DNA of 64,000 nt, taken from contig DASREM010000053.1 in NCBI GenBank assembly GCA_035652095.1, forward strand, positions 1 to 64,000, read 5' to 3'. Below the pieces are notes generated by a model. The model made no database searches. It was not told the DNA's origin and saw only the letters and a list, made by a program, of their open reading frames with translations. A program made the position numbers and the translations under genes. This DNA comes from DASREM01 sp035652095 (lineage in GTDB: Bacteria; Acidobacteriota; Terriglobia; Terriglobales; Acidobacteriaceae). This document shows, in pieces, positions 53,153 through 61,793 of this stretch; the stretch's first letter is position 1; the number at the start of each line of letters is the position of its first letter.

Positions 53153-53875
53153 GTGCTCTCACCATACGGACTCGACATTATCGAAAGTTGTCTGACTTGC
53201 AAGATGCGCTCGGATCACATCTTCTGCGACTTGCCTACCTCCGCCCTGCAGGCGTTTGAGAACATCAAGTACGCCACCGCCTACCCCAAGAGCGCCGTGC
53301 TGTTTGTCGAGGGGCAAGCTCCCCGCGGCATCTTTGTGCTCTGCAAGGGACGGGTGAAACTCTCGATCTGCGCCACCGATGGCAAGACCCTCATCCTGAA
53401 GATCGCCGAACCCGGCGAAGTGTTAGGGCTGAGCGCAACCGTGTCCGGCAAGGCCTACGAGTTGACCGCCGAGACTATCGACCCCTGCCAGGTGAATTTC
53501 GTCAAGCGGGAAGACTTCTTGCGCTTCCTGAAAGAGCACTCCGACGCCTGCTTCAAGGTCGCCGAGCAACTCAGTGAAAAATACAACAACGCCTGCCATG
53601 AAGTCCGCTCGCTCGGGCTGTCCCACTCCGCGGCAGAGAAGCTGGCGAAACTATTGCTGGAATGGAGTTCCAAAAACGGAGAGTCCGCCAAGCAGGAGCC
53701 GCGGCTCAAACTCGCGCTCACTCATGAAGAAATCGCCCAGATGATCGGCACCTCGCGCGAGACCGTTACCCGTTTGTTTGCGGACATGAAGAAACGCCAG
53801 ATCGTTCAGGCCAAGGGCTCAACCTTGATCATCCGTAATAAAGCAGCGCTCAAGGTGCTGGCCACCAATAATTGA
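53153..53875 (+). CDS. Crp/Fnr family transcriptional regulator with N-terminal cysteines
   Basis: A 240-aa regulator from GTG 53153, with AGGGGG 6 nt upstream. An effector domain (about residues 25-145) has the Crp core GEVLGLSA, and a winged helix (about 165-235) contains THEEIAQMIGTSRETVTRLF, the recognition helix. Cys13, Cys16 and Cys25 form C-x2-C-x8-C near the N terminus, and a further Cys112 lies in the effector domain, an arrangement reminiscent of Fnr (4Fe-4S), though the spacing differs. It likely senses a redox or nucleotide signal. Autoregulation is suggested by the sites upstream. Confidence 0.9.
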   Translation: MLSPYGLDIIESCLTCKMRSDHIFCDLPTSALQAFENIKYATAYPKSAVLFVEGQAPRGIFVLCKGRVKLSICATDGKTLILKIAEPGEVLGLSATVSGKAYELTAETIDPCQVNFVKREDFLRFLKEHSDACFKVAEQLSEKYNNACHEVRSLGLSHSAAEKLAKLLLEWSSKNGESAKQEPRLKLALTHEEIAQMIGTSRETVTRLFADMKKRQIVQAKGSTLIIRNKAALKVLATNN

Positions 53876-53888
53876 TCGGCTGTACCAA

Positions 53889-53926
53889 AGTGCTCACGGT
53901 CACGGCCAGAGGTGACTCCTATCACT
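53889..53926 (+). promoter_or_regulatory. Tandem CRP-like half-perfect sites, 22 bp apart
   Basis: AGTGCTCACGGTCACG (53889-53904) and GGTGACTCCTATCACT (53911-53926) match TGTGA-N6-TCACA in seven and eight of ten positions, and their centres are 22 bp apart. The second centre (53918.5) is 41.5 nt upstream of 53960, the ATG of the truncated Crp-family gene. A -10-like GATAAG lies at 53946-53951. Confidence 0.5.
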
Positions 53927-53959
53927 GTTTTTCCCCATCTATCGCGATAAGACAGCAGC

Positions 53960-54454
53960 ATGGAGAGCGCATACCAACAGAGCTGCATCGCTTGTGTCCT
54001 TCGTTCGGACCGGCTCTTCTGCGATCTGCCTGAGGACTCACTCGAGGCTTTCGACTCGATCAAATCCGTCGTCAGTTTCGAACGTGGGAGTGTGGTTTTT
54101 TCAGAGGGCCAACCCGCTCGCGGAGTCTTCGTCATCTGCGAAGGTCGGGTCAGACTTTCCGTCTGTTCGGATTCGGGAAGACGCTTGCTCCTGCGAATCG
54201 CGGGACCCGGTGAAGTCCTGGGACTCAGTGCATCACTGTCCGGCAGTCCCTACGAAGTAACGGCAGAGACGCTGGATAATGCCCGCGTCGCGCTGGTGAA
54301 GCGCAAAGATCTGGTGCGCTTTCTCCGCGATCACCGCGAGGCATGCCTCCAAGTCGTGCACTTGCTCAGCCAGGACCTGCACACAGCCTATGACCGCGTG
54401 CGCTCAGTTGGATTAGGGCGGAGCCGCCGGTCCCGGGTCCCGCACTTACAATAA
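53960..54454 (+). CDS. Crp/Fnr-type effector domain protein lacking the DNA-binding domain
   Basis: A 164-aa paralogue of the neighbouring regulator. It has the cyclic-nucleotide-type effector domain (about residues 20-140) with GEVLGLSA and the same N-terminal C-x2-C-x8-C (Cys9, Cys12, Cys21). It ends in the region where the winged helix would start, with a basic tail GRSRRSRVPHLQ, and none of the downstream frames carries a HTH. It could be a decayed copy or a small effector-binding partner of full-length Crp proteins. No Shine-Dalgarno is visible, so translation may be leaderless. Confidence 0.75.
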   Translation: MESAYQQSCIACVLRSDRLFCDLPEDSLEAFDSIKSVVSFERGSVVFSEGQPARGVFVICEGRVRLSVCSDSGRRLLLRIAGPGEVLGLSASLSGSPYEVTAETLDNARVALVKRKDLVRFLRDHREACLQVVHLLSQDLHTAYDRVRSVGLGRSRRSRVPHLQ

Positions 54455-54604
54455 TTCGGGAGTATAGCGGAGTTTGCAGCTGAATCGCGATGGGCTGGTC
54501 AGTCATGCTGGATGCCCGGCTGTGCAGCCCCGGTCTGATTCTCGCAAGGTCCCTTTCTCGGCTTTGCATGTCGGCTGCAAGCCTCTGAGTTAAGCGTCGC
54601 GCCT

Positions 54605-55075
54605 ATGAAGTTGTTGTTTTTCTCCGTTGCCGTCTTCGTCCTGGCGTTAGCGCCCCTCAGTCACTCATCGCGTCCCAAACATGAGAAGGCCGACCCGGCT
54701 CCGGTTCACGGCGACTACGTTGGATCGGATACCTGCATTGCGTGTCACGATGAGCCCAACGCGAGCCTGGAAAGGACTACTCACCGGAAGCTGTTTGCCG
54801 ACAAGGAGCCTTCGACCAGCGGATGTGAGGCCTGCCATGGCCCGGGATCCGAGCATGTGGACGGCAACGGCGACGCTGCAAAGATATTTCGCTTCGCCGC
54901 GGCCACCGTGCGCCAGGTGAATCCGCGCTGTTCCTCATGCCATTCCAGCCTCAGCAAGGGGCACGGCCATGACAAGGTCAACTGCGTCAGTTGTCATTCC
55001 ATCCATCATGCATCGCAGGGCAAAGCCATACTGGTGAAATCTCCTCCCGAACTCTGTCTTGGCTGTCATCACTGA
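54605..55075 (+). CDS. Pentahaem periplasmic cytochrome c
   Basis: A 156-aa secreted protein with five CXXCH motifs (CIACH, CEACH, CSSCH, CVSCH, CLGCH) and a signal peptide (about residues 1-21). The pattern resembles the N-terminal half of DmsE-type decahaem and c3/c554-like proteins. A soluble periplasmic electron carrier between membrane quinol dehydrogenases and further cytochromes is the natural role. It starts the cytochrome cluster. No start alternative is needed. Confidence 0.88.
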   Translation: MKLLFFSVAVFVLALAPLSHSSRPKHEKADPAPVHGDYVGSDTCIACHDEPNASLERTTHRKLFADKEPSTSGCEACHGPGSEHVDGNGDAAKIFRFAAATVRQVNPRCSSCHSSLSKGHGHDKVNCVSCHSIHHASQGKAILVKSPPELCLGCHH

Positions 55076-55111
55076 TGCCCCTGACTCTGCGTTTTCTGTG
55101 ACCGGACTCAT

Positions 55112-55149
55112 TGTGACGCACGTCACGGGCGCTGGTGAGATCACTCATT
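55112..55149 (+). promoter_or_regulatory. Tandem CRP-like sites before the 11-haem cytochrome gene
   Basis: TGTGACGCACGTCACG (55112-55127) matches nine of ten consensus positions. GGTGAGATCACTCATT (55134-55149) matches seven of ten, 22 bp downstream. The second centre (55141.5) is 41.5 nt before a predicted start at 55183, where AAGAAT (55171-55176) fits a -10 box. Confidence 0.6.
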
Positions 55150-55206
55150 GTCGCAGCGCAGCATTCCACGAAGAATAGAAGCGGGTAATGCAGGAGGGCG
55201 GAAAAG

Positions 55207-57240
55207 ATGCGCTGGGACCGAAGTCAAGTCAGACCCCGGACGATCAACCTTGGGTGGTTTCTTCTGCTGTTCGCATTACTGATCCCGCACTTCAGTTTCG
55301 CCGCCGGCAAGGCCAAGGCGCAAAAGCCCGAGAACCAGGAATGCCTTGCCTGCCACGGGGATCCCACGCTCAGCAAGGAGGTTAATGGCAGGCCCTTCAG
55401 CCTGTTCGTGAATCCGGACAAGTTCAAGGATTCGATCCATGGAGGCATGTTCGCCTGTGTTGACTGCCATACCGACCTCAAGTCAGCCCCGCACGATGGA
55501 ACTCCGGCAAAAGTTTCCTGCGCCACCTGCCACGCCGACCAGCAAGCTGCCTACGACCGGAGCTTCCATGCCAAGGCGATCAAGGACGGAGATGGCAAGG
55601 CCGCGAACTGCGTCGATTGTCACGGCAGCCCCCACGAACTGTTACCCGCATCTGATCCCCGGTCGCGAGTGAATCACGTCAACATTCCCGCTACCTGCGG
55701 GACCTGCCACGGACAGAAGTTCGTGATGGAAGCAAGCGGGCACAGCTCCCAGCCCTTTGTGTCCTACCAGGAGAGCGTCCATGGAAGGGCCGTTGCCGCC
55801 GGATCCGACAAGGCTGCCGTCTGCACCGATTGCCACGGCTCCCATGAAATCCTGTCTGCCGTCGATCCGAAATCCTCGATCTTCAAGCTTAACGTTCCCC
55901 TGACCTGCGCCAAGTGCCACGAATCCATCAAGACTGAATTCATGCAGAGCATCCACGGGCAGGCGGTGGCGCGCGGAAATTCCCAGGCTCCGGTTTGCAC
56001 CGATTGCCACGGCATTCATTCCATCCAGTCACATGTGGATCCGAACTCTTCCGTGTCGGCGGAAAATCTGGCCCGCAGTACCTGCGCCCGCTGTCATGAG
56101 GGTGTGCGCCTGTCGCAGGAATTCGGCATGGAAGGACGTCGTACCACGACATACCTGGCGAGCTATCATGGCCTGGCTTCCAAGTTGGGCTCGCCCATCG
56201 TGGCCAACTGCTCCAGTTGCCACGGCGTCCACAACATCCTTCCCTCGAGCGATTCGCGGTCCACCATCAATCACGCGAACCTGGTAAAGACCTGCGGCCA
56301 GTGCCATCCCGGGGTGAGCGAAAAATTTGTCCTCGCGAAAGTTCACGTGGATGCTCCTCTCTCCGCCGACACCGGTAGTGTCGCCGTGCGCTGGATTCGC
56401 AAGTTTTACCTGGGGATGATTCTGGTGGTCATCGGCGGCATGCTGCTGCATAACCTGATTATCTGGCGGCGCAAGGCCCTCCTGCGGCGCGCCCTACATC
56501 ACCGCCTGGTACTGAGGATGTCGAAGGCACAGCGAATTCAGCATGGGCTGCTCCTCAGCAGTTTCTTCGTGCTTGTCATTACCGGCTTCGCTCTGAAGTT
56601 TCCCGACTCCTGGTTCGCGGGCTTGCTCGCCATGGGCGAGCGCGTTCGCAGTATCACCCACCGCGTCGCAGCTTTGATTCTGATGGGAATCGGCGTCTAC
56701 CACCTGTTCTACCTTGCTTTCACCCGCGATGGCCGCAAGTTGATCGCCGATTTCTTGCCCGTTCCCAAAGATGCCACCGACGTGTGGCGAACTCTGCGGC
56801 ATTATCTGGGATGGAGCCCGCAGAAGCCGGAGTTTGCCCGCTTCAACTATGCCGAAAAGGCGGAATACTGGGCTTTGGTGTGGGGCCTGATCGTGATGGC
56901 TGGCACCGGCGTCATGCTCTGGGCCAAAGTTCTGGTCGGCAACCTGTTACCCAGATGGTGGCTGGATGTGGCAACCGCCATCCACTTCTACGAAGCCGTC
57001 CTCGCCACCCTGGCCATCGTGGTCTGGCATTTCTACCAGGTGTTCCTGGATCCGGATGTCTATCCGATGAACTGGGCCTGGTGGGATGGCCATGTTTCCT
57101 TCGAGCACTATCGCGAAGAGCATGCCCTGGATACTGACACCCTACTTGCCGCCGCGCGCGAAGACGCAGCCCTCGAGACAGCGGAATCACCCGTGGCCGA
57201 AGCCACGGAAACAGCGGAAGTGGATGAGCCTGTCCATTGA
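55207..57240 (+). CDS. Undecahaem cytochrome c fused to b-type membrane cytochrome (CbcL-like architecture)
   Basis: A 677-aa protein. A signal anchor (about residues 14-33) precedes eleven CXXCH motifs between about 48 and 375. A membrane part with about five TM helices follows (about 395-640), starting IRKFYLGMILVVIGGMLLHN and carrying histidine pairs on helices (VLVITGFALKF, SITHRVAALILMGIGVYHLF, IHFYEAVLATLAIVVWHFY) that can ligate b-haems. The order, periplasmic multihaem then HydB-like b domain, is that of Geobacter CbcL, a quinol oxidase gate for low-potential extracellular acceptors (CbcL has fewer c haems). Role here is inferred. The C-terminal tail is Glu/Ala-rich. Confidence 0.85.
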   Translation: MRWDRSQVRPRTINLGWFLLLFALLIPHFSFAAGKAKAQKPENQECLACHGDPTLSKEVNGRPFSLFVNPDKFKDSIHGGMFACVDCHTDLKSAPHDGTPAKVSCATCHADQQAAYDRSFHAKAIKDGDGKAANCVDCHGSPHELLPASDPRSRVNHVNIPATCGTCHGQKFVMEASGHSSQPFVSYQESVHGRAVAAGSDKAAVCTDCHGSHEILSAVDPKSSIFKLNVPLTCAKCHESIKTEFMQSIHGQAVARGNSQAPVCTDCHGIHSIQSHVDPNSSVSAENLARSTCARCHEGVRLSQEFGMEGRRTTTYLASYHGLASKLGSPIVANCSSCHGVHNILPSSDSRSTINHANLVKTCGQCHPGVSEKFVLAKVHVDAPLSADTGSVAVRWIRKFYLGMILVVIGGMLLHNLIIWRRKALLRRALHHRLVLRMSKAQRIQHGLLLSSFFVLVITGFALKFPDSWFAGLLAMGERVRSITHRVAALILMGIGVYHLFYLAFTRDGRKLIADFLPVPKDATDVWRTLRHYLGWSPQKPEFARFNYAEKAEYWALVWGLIVMAGTGVMLWAKVLVGNLLPRWWLDVATAIHFYEAVLATLAIVVWHFYQVFLDPDVYPMNWAWWDGHVSFEHYREEHALDTDTLLAAAREDAALETAESPVAEATETAEVDEPVH

Positions 57241-57362
57241 CAGGACTAACCTGAATCTTTGGACTTGGCTTTCTGCAACTTCGGGAGGAGAATCTGTGCT
57301 TCCCGCAACATATGTTGATCGCCTGACGGCGGTTCTGTGCACACTGGTCATGGGAGATGACA

Positions 57363-58889
57363 ATGGTTGATCCGCAACCCACGAATGGCGCGTTCGGCAA
57401 GCTCAAGGGTTTGTTTCGCAATCCGATCAGCTTGATCGGTGGAGCCCTCGCGCTGGTGGCTCTGGTAAATATCCTGTTCCTGTTCCTGATCGACCTTACT
57501 TCGGAGAAGCCGACTCCATACATCGGGATCCTGGCCTACATGGTGGGTCCCGCCATATTGATCCTCGGACTGGTTCTGATTGCATTCGGGATATGGTACG
57601 ACCGCTACCGGCGGAGAGGGCAAAAGGCCGGCGCAACCCTGCGTTATCTGCATATAGATTTCAGTGATCCCGGTCAACGTGGCACCATAGCATTCTTCTT
57701 CAGCTTCGTGATCATTTTCATCCTGATGAGTGTGGTGGGGAGCTATCGCGCCTACGAGTTCACCGATTCGGTGCAGTTTTGCGGCCAGTTGTGCCACTCG
57801 GTGATGAATCCGGAATTTACCGCTTACCAGCTTTCGCCGCACGCGCGTGTGGCATGCGTGGACTGCCACGTCGGCTCCGGTGCGGGATGGTACGTCCGCT
57901 CGAAACTCTCCGGAGCACGGCAAGTGCTGGCGGTCGCCTTCAACACCTTCCCACGGCCTATCCCGACCCCCGTGCACAATCTTCGTCCCGCGCAGGATAC
58001 CTGCGAGGAATGCCACTGGCCGCGCAAATTCTACGGTTCCCAGTTCAAGGTATTTACTCACTTTGCCAGCGACGAAAAAAACACCGAGCGCCAGATTCGC
58101 ATGCTGATCAAGACCGGCGGCGGCGATCCCTCGACCGGCGCACCCTCCGGAATTCACTGGCACATGAATATTTCCAACGAGATCAGCTACATTGCCTCCG
58201 ACGACAAGCGCCAGGTCATTCCCTATATCCGCACCAAGGACATGCAGGGGCGCATCACCGAATACATGTCCAAAGATGCTCCACTCAGCAAGGAGCAGAT
58301 TGAGAAGGCGACCCCGCATCGCATGGACTGCGTGGATTGTCACAATCGCCCGACCCACATTTACGTCCCACCGGATCGAGCGGTGGACGAATCGTTGATC
58401 ACCGGCAGAATCAACGTTTCCTTGCCCTTTATCAAGCAGCAGGCAGTGGCTGTATTGACCGCCAACTATGCGAACACCCAGGCGGCCATGGAAGGCATCG
58501 CAACCGACCTGCACAAGTTTTATCTCACCAAGTACCCGGATGTGGATAAGAACAAACAGAACGAGATCAGCAATGCCATTGCCGAGGTGCAGCGCATTTA
58601 CAAGAGCACGACTTTTCCCGAGATGAAGCTGGACTGGAAAACCCACCCCAACAACATCGGGCACTTCTATTTTCCGGGTTGCTTCCGCTGTCATGACGGC
58701 CAACACGTGAGCGCTGATGGCCGGATGGTCCGCAAGGATTGCGACATCTGCCACACCGTGTTGAGTCAGCAGGAAGGTGGCACGGCCATGGCCGCAATGC
58801 AGAGTGTGGCCTTTCAGCATCCCGTGGATTTAGGAGACATCACGCAGGTGAGTTGCAACGACTGCCACAGCGGCGGCGTGAGCCCGTAG
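57363..58889 (+). CDS. NapC/NirT family heptahaem cytochrome (ImcH-like)
   Basis: A 508-aa membrane cytochrome. The ATG at 57363 has GGGAG 6 nt upstream; an ATG at 57357 sits on the SD itself. Three TM helices (about residues 24-46, 55-80, 110-132) precede the haem domain. Haem motifs are one CX3CH (CGQLCH) and six CXXCH (CVDCH, CEECH, CVDCH, CFRCH, CDICH, CNDCH). Length, three helices and seven haems match ImcH, the Geobacter inner-membrane quinol oxidase used with higher-potential acceptors. The SPHARVACVDCHVG block is typical of NapC/NirT. It lies 122 nt after the CbcL-like gene. Confidence 0.85.
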   Translation: MVDPQPTNGAFGKLKGLFRNPISLIGGALALVALVNILFLFLIDLTSEKPTPYIGILAYMVGPAILILGLVLIAFGIWYDRYRRRGQKAGATLRYLHIDFSDPGQRGTIAFFFSFVIIFILMSVVGSYRAYEFTDSVQFCGQLCHSVMNPEFTAYQLSPHARVACVDCHVGSGAGWYVRSKLSGARQVLAVAFNTFPRPIPTPVHNLRPAQDTCEECHWPRKFYGSQFKVFTHFASDEKNTERQIRMLIKTGGGDPSTGAPSGIHWHMNISNEISYIASDDKRQVIPYIRTKDMQGRITEYMSKDAPLSKEQIEKATPHRMDCVDCHNRPTHIYVPPDRAVDESLITGRINVSLPFIKQQAVAVLTANYANTQAAMEGIATDLHKFYLTKYPDVDKNKQNEISNAIAEVQRIYKSTTFPEMKLDWKTHPNNIGHFYFPGCFRCHDGQHVSADGRMVRKDCDICHTVLSQQEGGTAMAAMQSVAFQHPVDLGDITQVSCNDCHSGGVSP

Positions 58890-58913
58890 ACATCCTTGGC
58901 GCGGCGGCCGCAA

Positions 58914-58932
58914 CTCCCGCGCATCGCGGGAG
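58914..58932. other. Hairpin between convergent cytochrome genes
   Basis: CTCCCGCG (58914-58921) and CGCGGGAG (58925-58932) form a perfect 8-bp stem with a 3-nt loop. It is located in the 85-bp gap between the converging ImcH-like and nonahaem genes. No clear U-run follows on either strand, so a terminator is possible but weak. Confidence 0.45.
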
Positions 58933-58974
58933 CCGCAATCGCCAGGAACGCCCAAAGCCGACCCTGTCTGCCGG

Positions 58975-60243
58975 TCAACTCTCGATTTGATTCATATACA
59001 GCTTCAGTCCAGCCACGGCGAGCCCAATCGCGAGTAAGGAGATGGCCAGGCCTACGCGTCGGTAGTTGCGGTCGGCGAGCGCTTTTTGTCCGGCCTGGTA
59101 GTCCTTGGCTGCGGCCTCGAGGCCAGGCTTGATCTCGGCTTGCAGGTGCGCAGGATTGAAACTATGGATCGTGACGCGCGCCTTGGTCAGCGAATCTCGA
59201 GCTTGTGTCAGGTCCAGCTTGGCCTGGCTCACTTCCATGCCGGACCGTTCCGCTTTGTCCAGGATCTGCTCTGCATTAGCAATCGCCGCCGACAACTCCC
59301 CGAGTTGTTCTTTCATGCTGCTGGCGACCGCGTGTCCTTGGTCTCCGCTAGTATGGCATTGCGTGCAGACTGCCTTGTCTCCGGTGCCGATGAATTCATC
59401 AGTCGGGTGCAAGATGCCGTGATTGCTGTGACACGTGACGCAAGCCGGCAGCCCTGCTGACTCGAATGCTTTTTTGTGCGGACTGGATTCGAACAGTTGG
59501 GCCTGGAATACGTGGCAGCTGGAACAGACATTGGCAACGCTTGCGACTCCCGGCGGCGCCGCGCCGTGGTTCCCGTGACAGGTGGTGCATGTGGGAGCGC
59601 TAAGGTCTGCCCGAACCATCAGCGCATCGCGGTGAACACTCTTGTTGTAATCCTCGAATTGGTTGGTTGGGATTTTGTAGGCGCTCATTATTCCCGCATC
59701 GGCGTGGCAGCGAGAGCATGTGGTCGCCACATTGACCGGATTTACGGTGGAGCGTGAATCCGCGGGCGGCCGAATGTCGTGTACGCTATGGCAATCGGTG
59801 CACACCGCAACCTTGGTATCGCCAGCCGCGAGGCGTTTGCCGTGCACGCTGGTGCGGTACTGGCTGAGCTGGTCGGTTCGCAGGCCAGGATTGTGCTGAC
59901 GCATGTAAGCGGGATCAGAGTGGCAGCTCCCGCACAACTCGGGGATCTGTTTGCGCTCGATCTTTCCCTTCCATCCCGCTTTGCGGTTCATAGCCTTGTC
60001 CGGTTCGTCGCTGCTGGGATCCCCTCCGTGGCAGCTGGCGCAAGTCAAGCCTTTCTGGGCGTGAATATCCTGACTGAATTTGTCGCCGGTCACACCTAAG
60101 GCGTCGGGCAACGCAGAGTGGCAGTCCAGGCACGAGTTCTTGGTTTGTCCAAGCGCTATCCCGGCACACAGTACCAGGAAGACCGCTAGCAGCAGCCTGC
60201 GGGCAGCCTCGGGTGGTCGCGCTTTACTGCGCAAGGTAGCCAT
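58975..60243 (-). CDS. Nonahaem cytochrome c with C-terminal anchor
   Basis: A 422-aa protein from the ATG at 60243; a GTG at 60249 is possible. A signal peptide (ending ALGQ) precedes nine CXXCH motifs (CLDCH, CASCH, CGSCH, CTDCH, CSRCH, CTTCH, CSSCH, CVTCH, CTQCH) within residues about 38-285. A coiled-coil region rich in Ala, Glu and Lys follows (about 300-390), then a TM helix (about 400-418). It overlaps the end of the cytochrome b gene by 20 nt, so the Rieske-b-c order resembles a bc complex in which this protein replaces cytochrome c1. Confidence 0.88.
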   Translation of the reverse strand: MATLRSKARPPEAARRLLLAVFLVLCAGIALGQTKNSCLDCHSALPDALGVTGDKFSQDIHAQKGLTCASCHGGDPSSDEPDKAMNRKAGWKGKIERKQIPELCGSCHSDPAYMRQHNPGLRTDQLSQYRTSVHGKRLAAGDTKVAVCTDCHSVHDIRPPADSRSTVNPVNVATTCSRCHADAGIMSAYKIPTNQFEDYNKSVHRDALMVRADLSAPTCTTCHGNHGAAPPGVASVANVCSSCHVFQAQLFESSPHKKAFESAGLPACVTCHSNHGILHPTDEFIGTGDKAVCTQCHTSGDQGHAVASSMKEQLGELSAAIANAEQILDKAERSGMEVSQAKLDLTQARDSLTKARVTIHSFNPAHLQAEIKPGLEAAAKDYQAGQKALADRNYRRVGLAISLLAIGLAVAGLKLYMNQIES

Positions 60244-61309
60244 AAACACTCATACCTGCAACGTAAGCCAGGGCAAAGATGGAGACTCCGGTAATCCAGC
60301 GCTTGGTGCGGGAGGGCTGGCCGCTCTCAAAAAAAGGCAGCAGGAGCCACAGCAACCCAATCAAGCCGAAGGCCAGGATTCCCAGAACCTCGCCATCGAT
60401 GAACCACACCTTGGGCGGAATCAGCTTCAGGGTTTGGAACATAAACAGGAAGTACCATTCGGGCTTGATCCCGGCTGGCGCCGAAATGAAAGGATCTGCC
60501 TTCACTCCCAGGTTCCATGGGAAGATCGCAGCCAGCGCGCCCAGCACCCCCAGAGCCACGTACCACGCCATCAGTTCCCGGAGCAGGAAGTTGGGAAAAA
60601 ACTTCATCTCGCGTTTTTCGGTTGGATTGGCGATCCACTCTGCCTCCACTTTCGGTGGCACGCTGATGCCGAGCCGCTGAACCAGCAGCACGTGCAGCAG
60701 GATCAGCAGCGTTGCCAGGCCCGGCAAAACTGCCACATGAAACCCAAAGAAACGGGTCAGCGTGGCGCCCGTCACTTCTTCGCCGCCGCGAAGAAAGATC
60801 ATCATGGGCTTTCCCACCACCGGGACCTGACCCGCGATCTCTGTGCCAACCTTGGTAGCAAAGAACGCCAGGGTGTTCCAGGGCAGGAGGTAGCCGCTGA
60901 AACCGAAGCCCATGACCAGAAACAGCAGGATGACTCCACTGACCCATGTGAGTTCGCGCGGCTTGCGGTACGCCTTCAGGAACAGCACGCTGAACATGTG
61001 GGCGAATGCGGTAAAGATCATCAGGTTGGCTGACCAGGAGTGGACCGAGCGGATCAGCCATCCGAACTGCACCTGGGTCATGATGTATTGCACACTCTCG
61101 AAGGCTTCGTTGGCTCCGGGCCGGTAATACAGGAGAAGAAGGATCCCGGTCAGCACCTGGATTACGAAGAGGAACAGCGTAATACCGCCTAGAAAATACC
61201 AGTAAGAGAGCCGGTGCCGCGGAACCGACTTCTCACGCAGGGGGGCGATCAGGTCGTCCCACTCCAAACGCTCGTCCAGCCAGTGGCGAAGGTCGCTCAA
61301 GTAATGCAT
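60224..61309 (-). CDS. Cytochrome b of a bc-type complex
   Basis: A 361-aa single-chain cytochrome b from the ATG at 61309, 1 nt after the Rieske stop; a GTG four codons upstream is possible. Eight or so TM helices. Two His pairs for b-haems are visible in HSWSANLMIFTAFAH and GFHVAVLPGLATLLILLH. The Qo motif PEWY is present near residue 290. Its b6-like and subunit IV-like parts are fused. It oxidises quinol and passes electrons to the Rieske protein. Confidence 0.92.
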   Translation of the reverse strand: MHYLSDLRHWLDERLEWDDLIAPLREKSVPRHRLSYWYFLGGITLFLFVIQVLTGILLLLYYRPGANEAFESVQYIMTQVQFGWLIRSVHSWSANLMIFTAFAHMFSVLFLKAYRKPRELTWVSGVILLFLVMGFGFSGYLLPWNTLAFFATKVGTEIAGQVPVVGKPMMIFLRGGEEVTGATLTRFFGFHVAVLPGLATLLILLHVLLVQRLGISVPPKVEAEWIANPTEKREMKFFPNFLLRELMAWYVALGVLGALAAIFPWNLGVKADPFISAPAGIKPEWYFLFMFQTLKLIPPKVWFIDGEVLGILAFGLIGLLWLLLPFFESGQPSRTKRWITGVSIFALAYVAGMSVYGYLAQ

Positions 61310-61310
61310 T

Positions 61311-61793
61311 TCAGGACTCACGCCGCCGGCGTACGAAGATCTCCTCGCCACGGACCTGCACTTCAAACCCTTCCAGGGGACGTGGCGGCGGACCCGAGGT
61401 GTTGCGTCCGTTCAAGTCGTACATGCCGTTGTGGCAGGCACACCATACCTGGTGCGAGTCGTCCCGGTACTGCACCGTGCACGACAGGTGAGTGCAAGTC
61501 GCCGACATCGCGCGGTACTGTCCATCCGCGGTGCGAATAAGCAATCCTGGGCGGTCTCCAAAACGGAAAATCTTCCCGCTGTTCGGCTTTAATTCTCCGA
61601 CCCTGCCGGCCACTACCGAATCGTTGCCCAAGTCAGACGCCTTGGGAGGAATCAAGTAGTGCCACACCGGATAGAAAAAAGCGATCACCGTGGCCAGCAA
61701 TCCGCTTCCCAGCAACACCTCCACAAAGTGCCGTCGGGGGGCCTGCGAAGGCCGATCAGTGGGGCTGGTCATCCGATTGTTAATCGTTGCCAT
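61311..61793 (-). CDS. Rieske 2Fe-2S protein of the bc-type complex
   Basis: A 160-aa protein with one N-terminal membrane anchor (about residues 26-46). The cluster is bound by CTHLSC near residue 100 and CACHNG near 119, each with Cys and His. It transfers one electron from quinol at the Qo site to the c-type cytochrome. It is the first gene of the operon. A second possible start is the Met eight codons in. Divergent from the radical SAM gene; the CRP-like sites lie about 150 nt upstream. Confidence 0.92.
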   Translation of the reverse strand: MATINNRMTSPTDRPSQAPRRHFVEVLLGSGLLATVIAFFYPVWHYLIPPKASDLGNDSVVAGRVGELKPNSGKIFRFGDRPGLLIRTADGQYRAMSATCTHLSCTVQYRDDSHQVWCACHNGMYDLNGRNTSGPPPRPLEGFEVQVRGEEIFVRRRRES

